Notes: a model not told the origin generated them from the letters alone. 64,000 nucleotides of DNA from Nitrosomonas sp. JL21 (GCF_009833095.1 NZ_QRCB01000001.1:248001-312000), one strand, 5' to 3'. Shown: positions 1 through 8,553, counted from the first letter of the stretch. Translations and numbers: made by a program.

Positions 1-824
1 ATTGGAATATCCCGATTGCCAATACCACGGTCATTTTATTAGGTACCGGCACTTCGATCACGCAAGCGGCAGTACGTATGCTGGCATCGACCGGTGTTTT
101 GATCGGTTTCAGTGGTGGCGGTGGCACGCCACTATTGGCCGCCAGTGAAATTGAATGGCTCACGCCGCAGAGCGAATACAGGCCGACCGAATACGTCCAA
201 GGATGGCTGTCATTCTGGTTCGATGCAGCGAAACGATTGCAGGTTGCCAAACACTTCCAACTTATGCGCATCGATTACCTGCAAGACGTATGGCGCAAGG
301 ATAAGGATTTAAAAAATGAGCGCTTCTTTTTCGATGACCAAGATATCACACAGGCGTTCTCAGGTTTTTCAAACAAAGTTGAGCAAGCGAACAATGTCAC
401 TGAATTATTGTTGATCGAAGCGCAACTCACCAAAAACCTCTACAAAATTGCTGTCAGCCGAACCCAGCAAAAAGATTTCGTGCGTAATTACGACAGCACC
501 GACAGCGCAAATGCTTTTCTCAATCACGGTAATTACTTAGCCTATGGATTAGCTGCGACCACACTTTGGGTACTGGGCATTCCGCACGGCTTTGCCGTGA
601 TGCACGGAAAAACCCGCCGTGGTGCATTGGTGTTCGACATCGCCGACCTCGTCAAAGATGCCATCGTCCTGCCTTGGGCTTTCGTTTGCGCCAAAGAAAA
701 AATGAGCGAACAGGAATTCCGCCAGCAAATCCTGCAAAAATTTACCGAGCATAAAGCCATGGATTTCATGTTCGAGCAGGTTAAAGAGATTTGTATTAAG
801 TATAAAAATTTAACTACGTTTTAA
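1..824 (+). CDS. cas1: CRISPR-associated endonuclease Cas1, type I-F (5' end outside window)
   Basis: Cas1 is the metal-dependent integrase that, with Cas2 (here fused to Cas3), inserts new spacers next to the leader. The open frame starts before base 1: codons from base 3 read WNIPIANTTV and continue without a stop to TAA at 822-824, so about 273 residues are visible and roughly the first 50 are missing. The segment LLGTGTSITQAAVRMLAS followed by GFSGGGGTPLL is typical of type I-F Cas1, as is the later stretch FLNHGNYLAYGLAATTLWVLG and the metal-site-like HGKTRRGALVFDIADL. An ATG at 78 is internal, not the start. It is the first gene of the I-F operon, but unlike many I-F loci it is separated from cas2-3 by 252 bp that hold a mini-CRISPR. 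The stop codon itself overlaps the protospacer of that element. Confidence 0.93.
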   Translation, partial: WNIPIANTTVILLGTGTSITQAAVRMLASTGVLIGFSGGGGTPLLAASEIEWLTPQSEYRPTEYVQGWLSFWFDAAKRLQVAKHFQLMRIDYLQDVWRKDKDLKNERFFFDDQDITQAFSGFSNKVEQANNVTELLLIEAQLTKNLYKIAVSRTQQKDFVRNYDSTDSANAFLNHGNYLAYGLAATTLWVLGIPHGFAVMHGKTRRGALVFDIADLVKDAIVLPWAFVCAKEKMSEQEFRQQILQKFTEHKAMDFMFEQVKEICIKYKNLTTF

Positions 825-829
825 TAGGG
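811..829 (-). promoter_or_regulatory. Protospacer with CC PAM targeted by the mini-CRISPR spacer
   Basis: On the minus strand, bases 826 down to 813 read TATTAAAACGTAGT. The mini-array spacer at 999-1012 reads TATTAAAACGTTGT: 13 of 14 identical, the only mismatch being position 12. Immediately 5' of the protospacer the minus strand reads CCC (829-827), which supplies the CC PAM of type I-F. Pairing fails at all of positions 15-19, so the match ends where the shortened spacer should end. The site covers the cas1 stop codon. The sequence -10-like TATAAA lies just upstream at 801-806, so a bound complex could block a local cas2-3 promoter or stop read-through from cas1; which of these applies is inference. 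Confidence 0.75.
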
Positions 830-956
830 TAAAGTTTATGTTAAGATTGCTTTGGTTAAATACCACAGGAGTCTTGATGCATGCTGAAGCGCATTCTTTG
901 TTTTTTTGATACTTATTTTGCTCTTTGTTTATTCGAGCTCGGCATATTAGCAAAAC

Positions 957-962
957 TATGAT
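957..962 (+). promoter_or_regulatory. Candidate -10 element in front of the mini-CRISPR
   Basis: TATGAT matches the sigma-70 -10 consensus at 5 of 6 bases and would start transcription near 969-971, exactly at the first degenerate repeat. No good -35 hexamer is visible at the right distance, so this is only a candidate. The bases that follow (ATTAAATTCT then CAGT) resemble the end of the main array leader (TTAAATATTC...CAGT), suggesting that the mini-array came from a leader-proximal copy. Confidence 0.35.
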
Positions 963-970
963 TAAATTCT

Positions 971-1040
971 CAGTACTGCTGTACAAGCAGCTTAGAAATA
1001 TTAAAACGTTGTATTTACTGCCGCACAGGCAGCTTAATTT
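971..1040 (+). CRISPR. Degenerate two-repeat mini-CRISPR (CreR-like regulatory guide RNA)
   Basis: Two diverged copies of the I-F repeat flank a very short spacer. Repeat 1 (971-998) has stem CTGCT, loop GTACA, stem AGCAG, then an intact 8-nt 5' handle CTTAGAAA at 991-998. Relative to the array stem CTGCC/GGCAG the last pair is changed on both sides (C-G to T-A), so the hairpin survives. Repeat 2 (1013-1040) has an intact stem CTGCC, loop GCACA, stem GGCAG, but its handle has decayed to CTTAATTT. Cas6f cleavage after each stem would release one 42-nt RNA (991-1032) with handle, guide and 3' hairpin. Handle-to-hairpin distance is 19 nt against 37 in the main array, i.e. 18 nt or three Cas7f footprints shorter. 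Only the parts needed for one mature crRNA are conserved. Family knowledge: CreR RNAs steer Cascade to repress cas genes; function here is inferred. Confidence 0.85.
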
Positions 1041-1076
1041 ATATCTGTATCTCTCTACAACAAGGTTGACCATATT

Positions 1077-4000
1077 ATGATGGTCACCTTCGTCAGCCAA
1101 TGCGAGAAAAAAGCGCTCAATCGCACCCGGCGGGTATTGGATGCTTTCGCCAATCGTATCGGCGACAACACATGGCAAACCGTGATCACGGAAGAAGGAT
1201 TGATCGCTGTCAAAACCCTGCTACGCAAAACCGCAACCAAGAATACCGCCGTAGCCTGCCATTGGATCAGATCGCGAAGCCGCAGCGAGTTGGTTTGGAT
1301 TGTAGGGAATCGCAAGCGGTTTAATGCTGAAGGAGGTGTACCTGTAAATAGCACCAAAAAAGATTTGAGTCATCGTGAATGGGAAAAAGGTTGGCATACA
1401 ACTGAAATTATCACTACCGCTTCGGCAATTGCAGGTTTGTTCCATGATCTTGGCAAAGCAAATGATTTGTTTCAGGACAAATTGAATCAATGTGTAAAGG
1501 AAAAAAACACAAAAAGATTCGAGCCATACCGGCATGAATGGGTATCTTTGCGAATTTTTCAAGCATTTGTTTCTGGAAGAAGTGATCAAGAATGGCTTAA
1601 GCAATTGGCCGATATTGATGAAGATTTAGAAAATCACGTTATACAAAAAATAATTATTGATAACCCTGATTCGGACAAATCTAATAATCCATTTGCTACC
1701 TTACCTACGTTTGCAAGACTAGTGGCTTGGTTGGTAGTTTCACACCATCGTTTACCTGTTTATCCTAAGCTTGGTAATACAGAACCTAGTTTTGACCAAG
1801 CTGACAAATGGCTAATCCTTTCTTTTGATGAATCTTGGAATTCGATCAATAGCCAGAACCATAAATGGGAAGAACGAATCTTAAAAGCTAATTGGACATT
1901 CTCTTATCGTACCCCACTGGCAAGCAAAACCTGGCAAAAAAGGGCTAGCGAACTGTCAAGGCGAGCTTTAATTTGCCCAGGTTTGATGAAAGTTGATTGG
2001 TTTTGCCAACCGTTTGTTATGCACTTGTCGCGTCTGGCCCTGATGCTTGCTGATCATCACTATTCCGCCAAAGACGCACAAACCCGTTGGCAAGATAGCA
2101 ATTATCAAGCTTTTGCCAATACCAACGAGCAACGCCAGCCTAAACAAAAACTGGATGAGCACAATGTTGGTGTAAGCCAGCACGCTTTTGAATTCTCTCT
2201 TAAATTTCGGCGTTTGCGCGAAGAATTGCCATCGCTTAACGACAACAGAACATTAACCAAAGGCCCGGAAGAAGATAAAGAGCCTTGGCAAGTAAAAGCC
2301 TATCAAGCAATGCAACAGATTCAGAGTCAGGCTAAAGAGCAAGGTTTTTTCGGTATCAATATGGCTTCGACCGGAAGAGGTAAAACCTTGGCAAACGCCA
2401 GAATCATGTATGGTTTAGCTGATGAGTCAGAAGGCTGCCGCTTTAGTGTTGCCTTGGGTTTACGGACATTAACCTTGCAAACGGGCGATGCGTTGCAAGA
2501 ACGCTTGAAACTCGATAAAACGGATATTGCTACGCTGATCGGTTCTCAGGCCATTCTGCAGTTGAACCAAATCAATCAAGGTAAACAAACCGAAGATGGC
2601 TTGTTTGCCATGCGCGGTAGCGAAAGCTTGGAGTTGGGTTTGGATGATGACGGATTCGACGTCATCTATAACACCGAATTCTACGAAGGACAATTGGAAA
2701 AGTGGTTTCCAAACAATAGAAAAGCGAAGAAACTGCTCCATGCGCCCATATTGGTTAGCACAATTGACCATTTAACACCTGCCACGGAAGGCGTTCGAGG
2801 CGGAAGACAAATTGTACCGATGTTACGTTTACTGACATCGGATTTGGTCCTAGATGAGCCTGATGAATTTGACCTAAATGACTTGCCTGCACTGACTCGC
2901 CTGGTAAATTGGGCTGGCATGTTGGGTGCAAAAGTATTGTTGTCTACGGCAACCATGCCACCTGCACTGGCTTATGCACTATTTGAAGCCTATCAAGAAG
3001 GGCGGAAAGCATTTAACACCGCTACCAACCAAGCAATTACAAAAAAATCCGTTGTCTGCGCTTGGTGTGATGAATTTAGTGTGCAGGTGTCAGAACAAGA
3101 GAATATTCAGAGCTATATCAAAGCTCATGATGAATTCATTCAAAAACGCATTACCAAGCTGAATCAAGACAATTCGATTTTCCGCAAAGCAAAATTGCTG
3201 GAAATTGCTGCCACAACTGATCTACCACCGCTCAACACTATGAGCGTGGTAATCCGTCAGGGCATGGTGGCTTTGCATCAAGGTCATCACCAACAACACG
3301 CGTCGGGTAAAAAAGTCTCTATCGGTTTGGTGCGCATAGCCAATATCAATCCCTTAGTAGCCATTGCCAAGCTGCTTTATACCTATCCTGTACCGGAAAA
3401 TTTCCGTATCCATTACTGCATTTATCACAGCCAATACCCTTTGGCACAACGGGCATTCATTGAAAGTAAATTAGACCAAGCCCTCAACCGTAAAGATCAA
3501 GAAGCCATTTGGAATTGCCCTGAAATTCAACACGCATTAAGCCATTATCCAGAGCAAGACCAGATTTTTGTGGTATTGGCAACCTCGGTGGCGGAAGTCG
3601 GGCGTGACCACGATTACGACTGGGCGATTGCTGAACCCAGTTCCATGCGCTCAATCATTCAAATCGCCGGACGCATACAGCGGCATCGTAAACAAGTACC
3701 GGAAACTGAGAATTTTTATATTCTGGCTAAGAACTATAAAGCTTTAAAAGGAAAAGAGCTTGCCTATGAAAAACCTGGATTTGAATCAAAGCATCGAAAA
3801 CTACGCAGCCATGATTTAGATGAAGTACTGAATAACCAGCAATATGCAGTACCACGCGCTACACCAAGCATCTTTTGTCCTCCCCTGAACAAAGAAAGCA
3901 GAAAGCCACCGTTCCAAAATCTAGTTGTTCTGGAGCACATGGCATACCGTGAAATATTGTTAGGCGATAACGAACAACAGAATAACGCTCGCATCTGGTG

Positions 4001-4385
4001 GAAAAACCAGGTGTCATGGTGCGCCGAAATCCAGCGCAAGCAACCTTTTAGAGCGTCCTCACCTGATCAAGCGTATTGCCTTTATCTCGAAGCGGATGAT
4101 GATAAACCTATTTGGCAAATCAAAAACGAAAATGTTAGTCCCTCAAAATATGAAACCACAACGGATATTGTGAATATTGATTTAACTCCAGCTAATGGTA
4201 ATCAGCCCTGGTTTGACTTTGATCTTCAAGATCAATATGGGTATTTAGCGGAACAGTTTGAAAAATCTTTGAAATATATCAGCTATTGTTTTGGCGAAAT
4301 ACGTTTGCCCGACTATGAAAATCAAATAAATGAATGGTATTACTCCCCAATGCTTGGGGTTTTTAGAGAGATTAGAAAGGAGTAA
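1077..4385 (+). CDS. cas2-3: Cas2-Cas3 fusion: nuclease-helicase of type I-F CRISPR
   Basis: This 1102-residue protein is the signature I-F fusion of Cas2 (adaptation) with Cas3 (HD nuclease plus SF2 helicase that degrades DNA once the Csy complex has bound). Residues 1 to about 85 match the Cas2-like domain (FVSQCEKKALNRTRRVLDAF, then NTAVACHWIRS). The HD nuclease motif HDLGKA is at residues 123-128. The helicase Walker A is STGRGKT near 431-437 and the DEAD-type box LDEPDEFD near 591-598. LLSTATMPP fits motif III and the C-terminal part carries SVAEVGRDHDYD and QIAGRIQRHR (motifs V and VI). The start ATG follows AAGG at 1062-1065, a weak ribosome site. The stop is 4 bp before csy1. Expression may be controlled by the mini-CRISPR just upstream. 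Confidence 0.96.
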   Translation: MMVTFVSQCEKKALNRTRRVLDAFANRIGDNTWQTVITEEGLIAVKTLLRKTATKNTAVACHWIRSRSRSELVWIVGNRKRFNAEGGVPVNSTKKDLSHREWEKGWHTTEIITTASAIAGLFHDLGKANDLFQDKLNQCVKEKNTKRFEPYRHEWVSLRIFQAFVSGRSDQEWLKQLADIDEDLENHVIQKIIIDNPDSDKSNNPFATLPTFARLVAWLVVSHHRLPVYPKLGNTEPSFDQADKWLILSFDESWNSINSQNHKWEERILKANWTFSYRTPLASKTWQKRASELSRRALICPGLMKVDWFCQPFVMHLSRLALMLADHHYSAKDAQTRWQDSNYQAFANTNEQRQPKQKLDEHNVGVSQHAFEFSLKFRRLREELPSLNDNRTLTKGPEEDKEPWQVKAYQAMQQIQSQAKEQGFFGINMASTGRGKTLANARIMYGLADESEGCRFSVALGLRTLTLQTGDALQERLKLDKTDIATLIGSQAILQLNQINQGKQTEDGLFAMRGSESLELGLDDDGFDVIYNTEFYEGQLEKWFPNNRKAKKLLHAPILVSTIDHLTPATEGVRGGRQIVPMLRLLTSDLVLDEPDEFDLNDLPALTRLVNWAGMLGAKVLLSTATMPPALAYALFEAYQEGRKAFNTATNQAITKKSVVCAWCDEFSVQVSEQENIQSYIKAHDEFIQKRITKLNQDNSIFRKAKLLEIAATTDLPPLNTMSVVIRQGMVALHQGHHQQHASGKKVSIGLVRIANINPLVAIAKLLYTYPVPENFRIHYCIYHSQYPLAQRAFIESKLDQALNRKDQEAIWNCPEIQHALSHYPEQDQIFVVLATSVAEVGRDHDYDWAIAEPSSMRSIIQIAGRIQRHRKQVPETENFYILAKNYKALKGKELAYEKPGFESKHRKLRSHDLDEVLNNQQYAVPRATPSIFCPPLNKESRKPPFQNLVVLEHMAYREILLGDNEQQNNARIWWKNQVSWCAEIQRKQPFRASSPDQAYCLYLEADDDKPIWQIKNENVSPSKYETTTDIVNIDLTPANGNQPWFDFDLQDQYGYLAEQFEKSLKYISYCFGEIRLPDYENQINEWYYSPMLGVFREIRKE

Positions 4386-4389
4386 TTTA

Positions 4390-5886
4390 ATGGAAAACCA
4401 ACAGGTAATTGAAGTGATCGAGGCATTTTTTCAACGAAAAAAAGAACCTGGTTTAGAAAAAATAGTTAAAGAAGCCGTGAAGATTTGTGGTGAAAAAATC
4501 GCCAAGTCATCCGAAAGCCAAGAAATTAAAGATCAAGTCAAGGCATTGCTCGACTCGAAAAAACCTAAAGAACAAAGCACACTGAACAATATTCAGGAAA
4601 AGTACACGCAATTGCTAAATTTAAGCTATCAAAATCCGGTTTTTTTGAGTGATGTAAAAAGCGACACCGCAAAAAGCATCCTGGCATTAGATGAAAAGTT
4701 TAGTCCCAACCATTGGCTTGTCGATGCATCAAACAAAGCCAGTGGTGTGGTTTTAGATGTAACCCACATTTCTAAACTGACCCATTCCAGTGCGAAAGCT
4801 TCAAATTTCAATGCATTAGTTTTTGGAACGCAACAACCAAAAACACTATTGATCACTGCCAATTTTACCGGAAAGATACCAATAGATTTTGCTTATTCAA
4901 CGGCGGAATATGCCCCCATTGCCGAATTTTTGCAGCTAGATTGTGCAGGCCAAATGTTGGGAAAAATACTATGTAACAACCCTGCCGCCTTAAAACCGTT
5001 TGCCCAGAATGATGCACAGCTCCAACAATGGCAAGAGCAATTTAGCTTAGCCTTTAACGAAAAAAACAAATCCAGTCATATTTTGGCTAAGCAAGTCTAT
5101 TTCCCATTGACTTCAGCAACCAGTTATCACTTATTGACGCCTCTGACTTCATCAAGTTTGGCGCAAATCATTTATGACCGTATTTGGGAAGCACGCCGAA
5201 AAGATACACCCGTAAATAAAGCTAGAGCTGAAAAAACTTTTAGTTCAGAAGTGGTTAGGTCGTTCCATAGAACCGCCGTATTAAAAACCACCCAAACCAA
5301 CCATCAAAATGTTTCCAATTTGAATGGCAAACGTGCGGGACAATTAATCTTATTACCCACCATCCCACCACAATGGCAAACTCAAACCAAGCCGCCTATT
5401 CACTTAAAAACCTTATTTAATAAACAACTGGCCGCTCAAGCCAAAGAACCGCTAGCAGAACTCAAGAATTTATTGTTGGCCATTAAGGCCAACAAACTCA
5501 GTGTAAATCTACAGCGTAAGCAACTCATCCACAGCCATCTCATTGAGATTGCCAATGTAGTGTTCGATTATGCATCTCAGATTCAGGGGCTTAAACACCA
5601 CATGGGTTGGTCAGAGGAATCTCAATTGCCAGCTCATCAACAATACTGGCTAGACCCTTTAAGGCCGGATGAAGAGTTTCAAGCTGCGAAAGCTACGCTG
5701 GATTGGTCAAGCGACGTGGTGGTCGATTTTTCCAAATGGATAAACCGGCACATTAAACACAAACAACTCACACTAGGCGCCGCCCACGAGAAACAGTGGC
5801 AAAAACTGTTTACGCCCTTGTTACGCGAATTTAACGCACTAGCCGAAGCAGATTTAGAAATCAGCACAAGAGAGGATAAAGCATGA
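4390..5886 (+). CDS. csy1: Cas8f / Csy1, large subunit of the Csy surveillance complex
   Basis: At 498 residues this fits Csy1, which with Csy2 forms the tail of the I-F complex, holds the crRNA 5' handle and reads the CC PAM. The gene lies in the fixed I-F order between cas2-3 and csy2. The start ATG at 4390 has a strong AAAGGAG about 8 bp upstream, so an upstream in-frame ATG at 4330 inside cas2-3 is not used. The stretch LVDASNKASGVVLDVTHISKLTHSSAKASNF, here cited only in part as THISKLTHSSAKASNF, and the C-terminal SEESQLPAHQQYWLDPLRP are typical of the family. Csy1 diverges fast, so single PAM residues cannot be assigned by eye. The stop overlaps the csy2 start by 4 bp (ATGA), indicating coupled translation. 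Confidence 0.93.
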   Translation: MENQQVIEVIEAFFQRKKEPGLEKIVKEAVKICGEKIAKSSESQEIKDQVKALLDSKKPKEQSTLNNIQEKYTQLLNLSYQNPVFLSDVKSDTAKSILALDEKFSPNHWLVDASNKASGVVLDVTHISKLTHSSAKASNFNALVFGTQQPKTLLITANFTGKIPIDFAYSTAEYAPIAEFLQLDCAGQMLGKILCNNPAALKPFAQNDAQLQQWQEQFSLAFNEKNKSSHILAKQVYFPLTSATSYHLLTPLTSSSLAQIIYDRIWEARRKDTPVNKARAEKTFSSEVVRSFHRTAVLKTTQTNHQNVSNLNGKRAGQLILLPTIPPQWQTQTKPPIHLKTLFNKQLAAQAKEPLAELKNLLLAIKANKLSVNLQRKQLIHSHLIEIANVVFDYASQIQGLKHHMGWSEESQLPAHQQYWLDPLRPDEEFQAAKATLDWSSDVVVDFSKWINRHIKHKQLTLGAAHEKQWQKLFTPLLREFNALAEADLEISTREDKA

Positions 5887-6899
5887 GTAATGCCTACATC
5901 GTTTTTGAGCGTATCAGCGTTCAAGATGCCAATTGTATTGCCGGATTTATCTATGGATTTCCAGCCATTACCCATTTTTTAGGCTTTGGCCATGCCTTGT
6001 CCAGAAAACTAACAGTCAGTCGGCAATTGACTTTGCAAGGCTGTGCCGTCATTTGCCATCAGCACCAAATACACGCCTACCAGCCTAAAGGCTACGGTGA
6101 TTATGTCTTTGCCCAAAGCAAAAACCCACCCACTACCAGAGCCAAGGCTAAAGAAACACCGCCTATTATCGAGGAGGGCAAAATGGATATGACGGTTTCC
6201 TTGATCATGGCTTGTCCTGATTTGAGGATAAGCCGGACGGCTGAAATTAACACCCTAGCGCAAAACATCATGAACTTGGCATATCAACATCGCTTGGCGG
6301 GTGGCTCTATTCAAAACATTGCCGCCATTCATATACTCAATAAAGATGAGCAAAAGCTGTTGAGAGCATTCAAAAGCTTGCTACTGCCTGGATTTGTGTT
6401 GATGGATCGATCCGATTTATTGGCTAGTCACTATGAGACGCTGAAACAGCAGCAATCCGATGTAGAGTTAGTAGATGCCTGGCTGGATTTTTCCGCACTT
6501 AAATATCAAGCCAAGCCAAAACTCAAAGAAGGTGAACTTGAGCCTACCGAAAAAACTGAAGCCGAATGGTTACGCATGGATAAGCCGGCCAAAGGCTGGC
6601 TCGTGCCTATCACCAATGGTTACAAAGCAATAAGCGATGTTTATGCTGTTGGTGAAGTGGCGAATGCACGTGATACGACCACTCCTGTTTGTTTTGTAGA
6701 GACCAGCCACAGCATAGGCGAATGGCGGAGCTTGCACCGTATTCAACAAGTTGCTGACATGCTTTGGCATTACCGCTACGAACAAGACTGGTACTTGTGC
6801 TGCCAAGAAGGACAGACTCAGCCGCAATCCGCGACGAATGTATTAGAAGGTGTTGTGGATGATGATTTTGAAGACGATTTTTTGTGTTCACTTAATTAA
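5883..6899 (+). CDS. csy2: Cas5f / Csy2, crRNA 5'-handle binding subunit
   Basis: Csy2 (Cas5f) is a RAMP protein that caps the crRNA 5' end together with Csy1. The 338-residue product begins MSNAYIVFERISVQDANC and has the characteristic early block GFPAITHFLGFGHALSRKL, where the I-F family shows a conserved G-P-A-(I/M)-xx-F-xx-L-H pattern. The C-terminal segment with YKAISDVYAVGEVANARD and VETSHSIGEWRSLHRI is also typical. The start overlaps the csy1 stop in ATGA, and the stop is 10 bp before csy3. It is cotranscribed with the rest of the Csy genes. Confidence 0.93.
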   Translation: MSNAYIVFERISVQDANCIAGFIYGFPAITHFLGFGHALSRKLTVSRQLTLQGCAVICHQHQIHAYQPKGYGDYVFAQSKNPPTTRAKAKETPPIIEEGKMDMTVSLIMACPDLRISRTAEINTLAQNIMNLAYQHRLAGGSIQNIAAIHILNKDEQKLLRAFKSLLLPGFVLMDRSDLLASHYETLKQQQSDVELVDAWLDFSALKYQAKPKLKEGELEPTEKTEAEWLRMDKPAKGWLVPITNGYKAISDVYAVGEVANARDTTTPVCFVETSHSIGEWRSLHRIQQVADMLWHYRYEQDWYLCCQEGQTQPQSATNVLEGVVDDDFEDDFLCSLN

Positions 6900-6909
6900 G
6901 GAGAAGATA

Positions 6910-7905
6910 ATGACTGATAAACCAACTAGAACGAATGCATTGGCGCTACCCTCGGTATTAGCATTTAGCCGTAAATTGGAAGTTTCCGATGCATTAATGG
7001 CGTCAGGCTTATGGACTGACATCGATAAGATCGAGAAATGGCAATCGATTGAATTACATGAAAAAAGAAACCGGGCTACCCATAGTCAATATGGCGCAAA
7101 AGATGAAGACAAACCGAAGCCCAATCTCTCTTGGGGTGACGTTGCTACGTTACCTCATGGTGCCGATACTTTACGGATCAAATTCACCTTAAAAATTTTA
7201 GGAAGTCTTGAAAAGCCTACCGCCTGCAATTCGCCAGTGTTTGAAGCAAAGATCATTCAAATTGTGGAGAGTTATCGTAATGAGCATCAATTTAAGGAAT
7301 TGGCTATCCGCTATGCTAATAATATTGCCAATGGACGGTTTTTATGGCGTAACCGTGTCGGTGCAGAGTCTATCAGTATTCAGGTAAAACATCGTGAACA
7401 GAGCTGGCAATTTAACGCTTACGATTACAAACTCGATCAATTTACATCACCAGATGATGACGATCATTCATTTGCTCAATTGGTTTCCGTAATTCAAAAA
7501 GGCTTACAAGGCGATGGTTTTGAGTATTTAGAGATTACTGCATTCAGTAAACTTGAGTTTGGGCAGCCTGTATTTCCGTCACAAGAAATGGTACTTAATC
7601 CTCCCAAAGGTGAGAAGTCGAAATTTTTATTCCAATTAAGTAGTTGCGCTGCCATGCATTCGGAAAAAATTGGTAATGCTTTACGTACCATTGATACTTG
7701 GTACGCAGAGGATGACAAAGCTAGAGCAATAGCCATCGAGCCATACGGCTCTGTTACTTCGCGGGGAGAGGCACATCGGATTTCAAAAAATGATTTTTAT
7801 ACGTTGCTTCAAAAATGGTTAAAGGACGAAGTGATTTCTGCCATACAGCAACATTACGTTATTGCGACGTTAATTCGCGGAGGTGTATTTGGAGGCAATG
7901 AGTGA
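6910..7905 (+). CDS. csy3: Cas7f / Csy3, backbone subunit of the Csy complex
   Basis: Csy3 polymerises along the crRNA spacer, one subunit per 6 nt, six copies on a 32-nt spacer. The 331-residue product matches the family's usual length and begins MTDKPTRTNALALPSVLAFS; the pattern LPSVLAFxRKLxxSDA is a hallmark of I-F Cas7. Other typical blocks are FLWRNRVGAESISI and EVFPSQEMVL-like GQPVFPSQEMVL. The start ATG at 6910 is preceded by AAGGAG; an ATG at 6850 lies inside csy2 and would add an unrelated tail. The 6-nt footprint is relevant to the mini-CRISPR, whose guide is shorter by exactly three footprints. The stop directly abuts the cas6f ATG. Confidence 0.95.
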   Translation: MTDKPTRTNALALPSVLAFSRKLEVSDALMASGLWTDIDKIEKWQSIELHEKRNRATHSQYGAKDEDKPKPNLSWGDVATLPHGADTLRIKFTLKILGSLEKPTACNSPVFEAKIIQIVESYRNEHQFKELAIRYANNIANGRFLWRNRVGAESISIQVKHREQSWQFNAYDYKLDQFTSPDDDDHSFAQLVSVIQKGLQGDGFEYLEITAFSKLEFGQPVFPSQEMVLNPPKGEKSKFLFQLSSCAAMHSEKIGNALRTIDTWYAEDDKARAIAIEPYGSVTSRGEAHRISKNDFYTLLQKWLKDEVISAIQQHYVIATLIRGGVFGGNE

Positions 7906-8553
7906 ATGATGAAATTTTATCAAGAGCTAACATTACTTCCGCAAGAGGAGATAAACATTTATTTCCTCTGGTCCAAAACCTTCCAGCAAATCCACCTTGG
8001 TTTGGTCGAAACACAAGATGCGCAAAAACGCGTGCCGATCGGTCTATCGTTTCCCGAATACAAAATGGATGAAAAATTCGGTGTACTGGGCAGCAAGCTT
8101 CGGTTGTTTGCTCCAGACGAAGCTGCGCTGACACGGTTTGATGTCACCAAACGATTAAGCCGCCTGAGCGATTATGTGCATTGCACCGGTATCCGCCCGG
8201 TGCCTGGCGCAGTCAAAGGTTATGCCGTTTATCAGCGCGAACAACCCAAAACCGGTCGGGAACGCTTAGCCCGGCGTTATGCGAAACGGCACAACCTGGA
8301 TTACGAAACTGCGTTCAATGGTAAGGTTGAGTTGTGTGCAAAGCACGATAACGCAACCGAGCATCAAAAAATGTTGATGAGTTACAGTGAAATGCCGCAC
8401 AAAACCATCACCACCCCGTTTATCCGGCTAAAAAGTTTAAGTAGCGGTAATACGTTCTGCTTGTGGATCAAAAAAAGGGAAATAGAAAACAGCGTTAGCG
8501 GAACTTTCACCACCTATGGTTTAAGTTCTGCTGCTTCCGTACCCGAATTTTGA
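7906..8553 (+). CDS. cas6f: Cas6f / Csy4, crRNA-processing endoribonuclease
   Basis: Cas6f cuts pre-crRNA just 3' of the repeat hairpin and stays on the stem. The product has 215 residues, longer than the about 187 of the Pseudomonas enzyme. His30 in KTFQQIHLGLVE (His29 if the second ATG at 7909 is used) corresponds to the catalytic histidine of Csy4. The arginine-rich helix RERLARRYAKRHNL matches the part that grips the RNA stem. The C-terminus GTFTTYGLSSAASVPEF matches the family ending (YGLS...VP.F). Extra length sits around residues 140-170 (for example HDNATEHQKMLMSYSEMPHK), an insertion before the final strands. The stem it should bind, CTGCC/GGCAG, is kept in the 74 intact array repeats and in both mini-array repeats. 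Confidence 0.94.
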   Translation: MMKFYQELTLLPQEEINIYFLWSKTFQQIHLGLVETQDAQKRVPIGLSFPEYKMDEKFGVLGSKLRLFAPDEAALTRFDVTKRLSRLSDYVHCTGIRPVPGAVKGYAVYQREQPKTGRERLARRYAKRHNLDYETAFNGKVELCAKHDNATEHQKMLMSYSEMPHKTITTPFIRLKSLSSGNTFCLWIKKREIENSVSGTFTTYGLSSAASVPEF

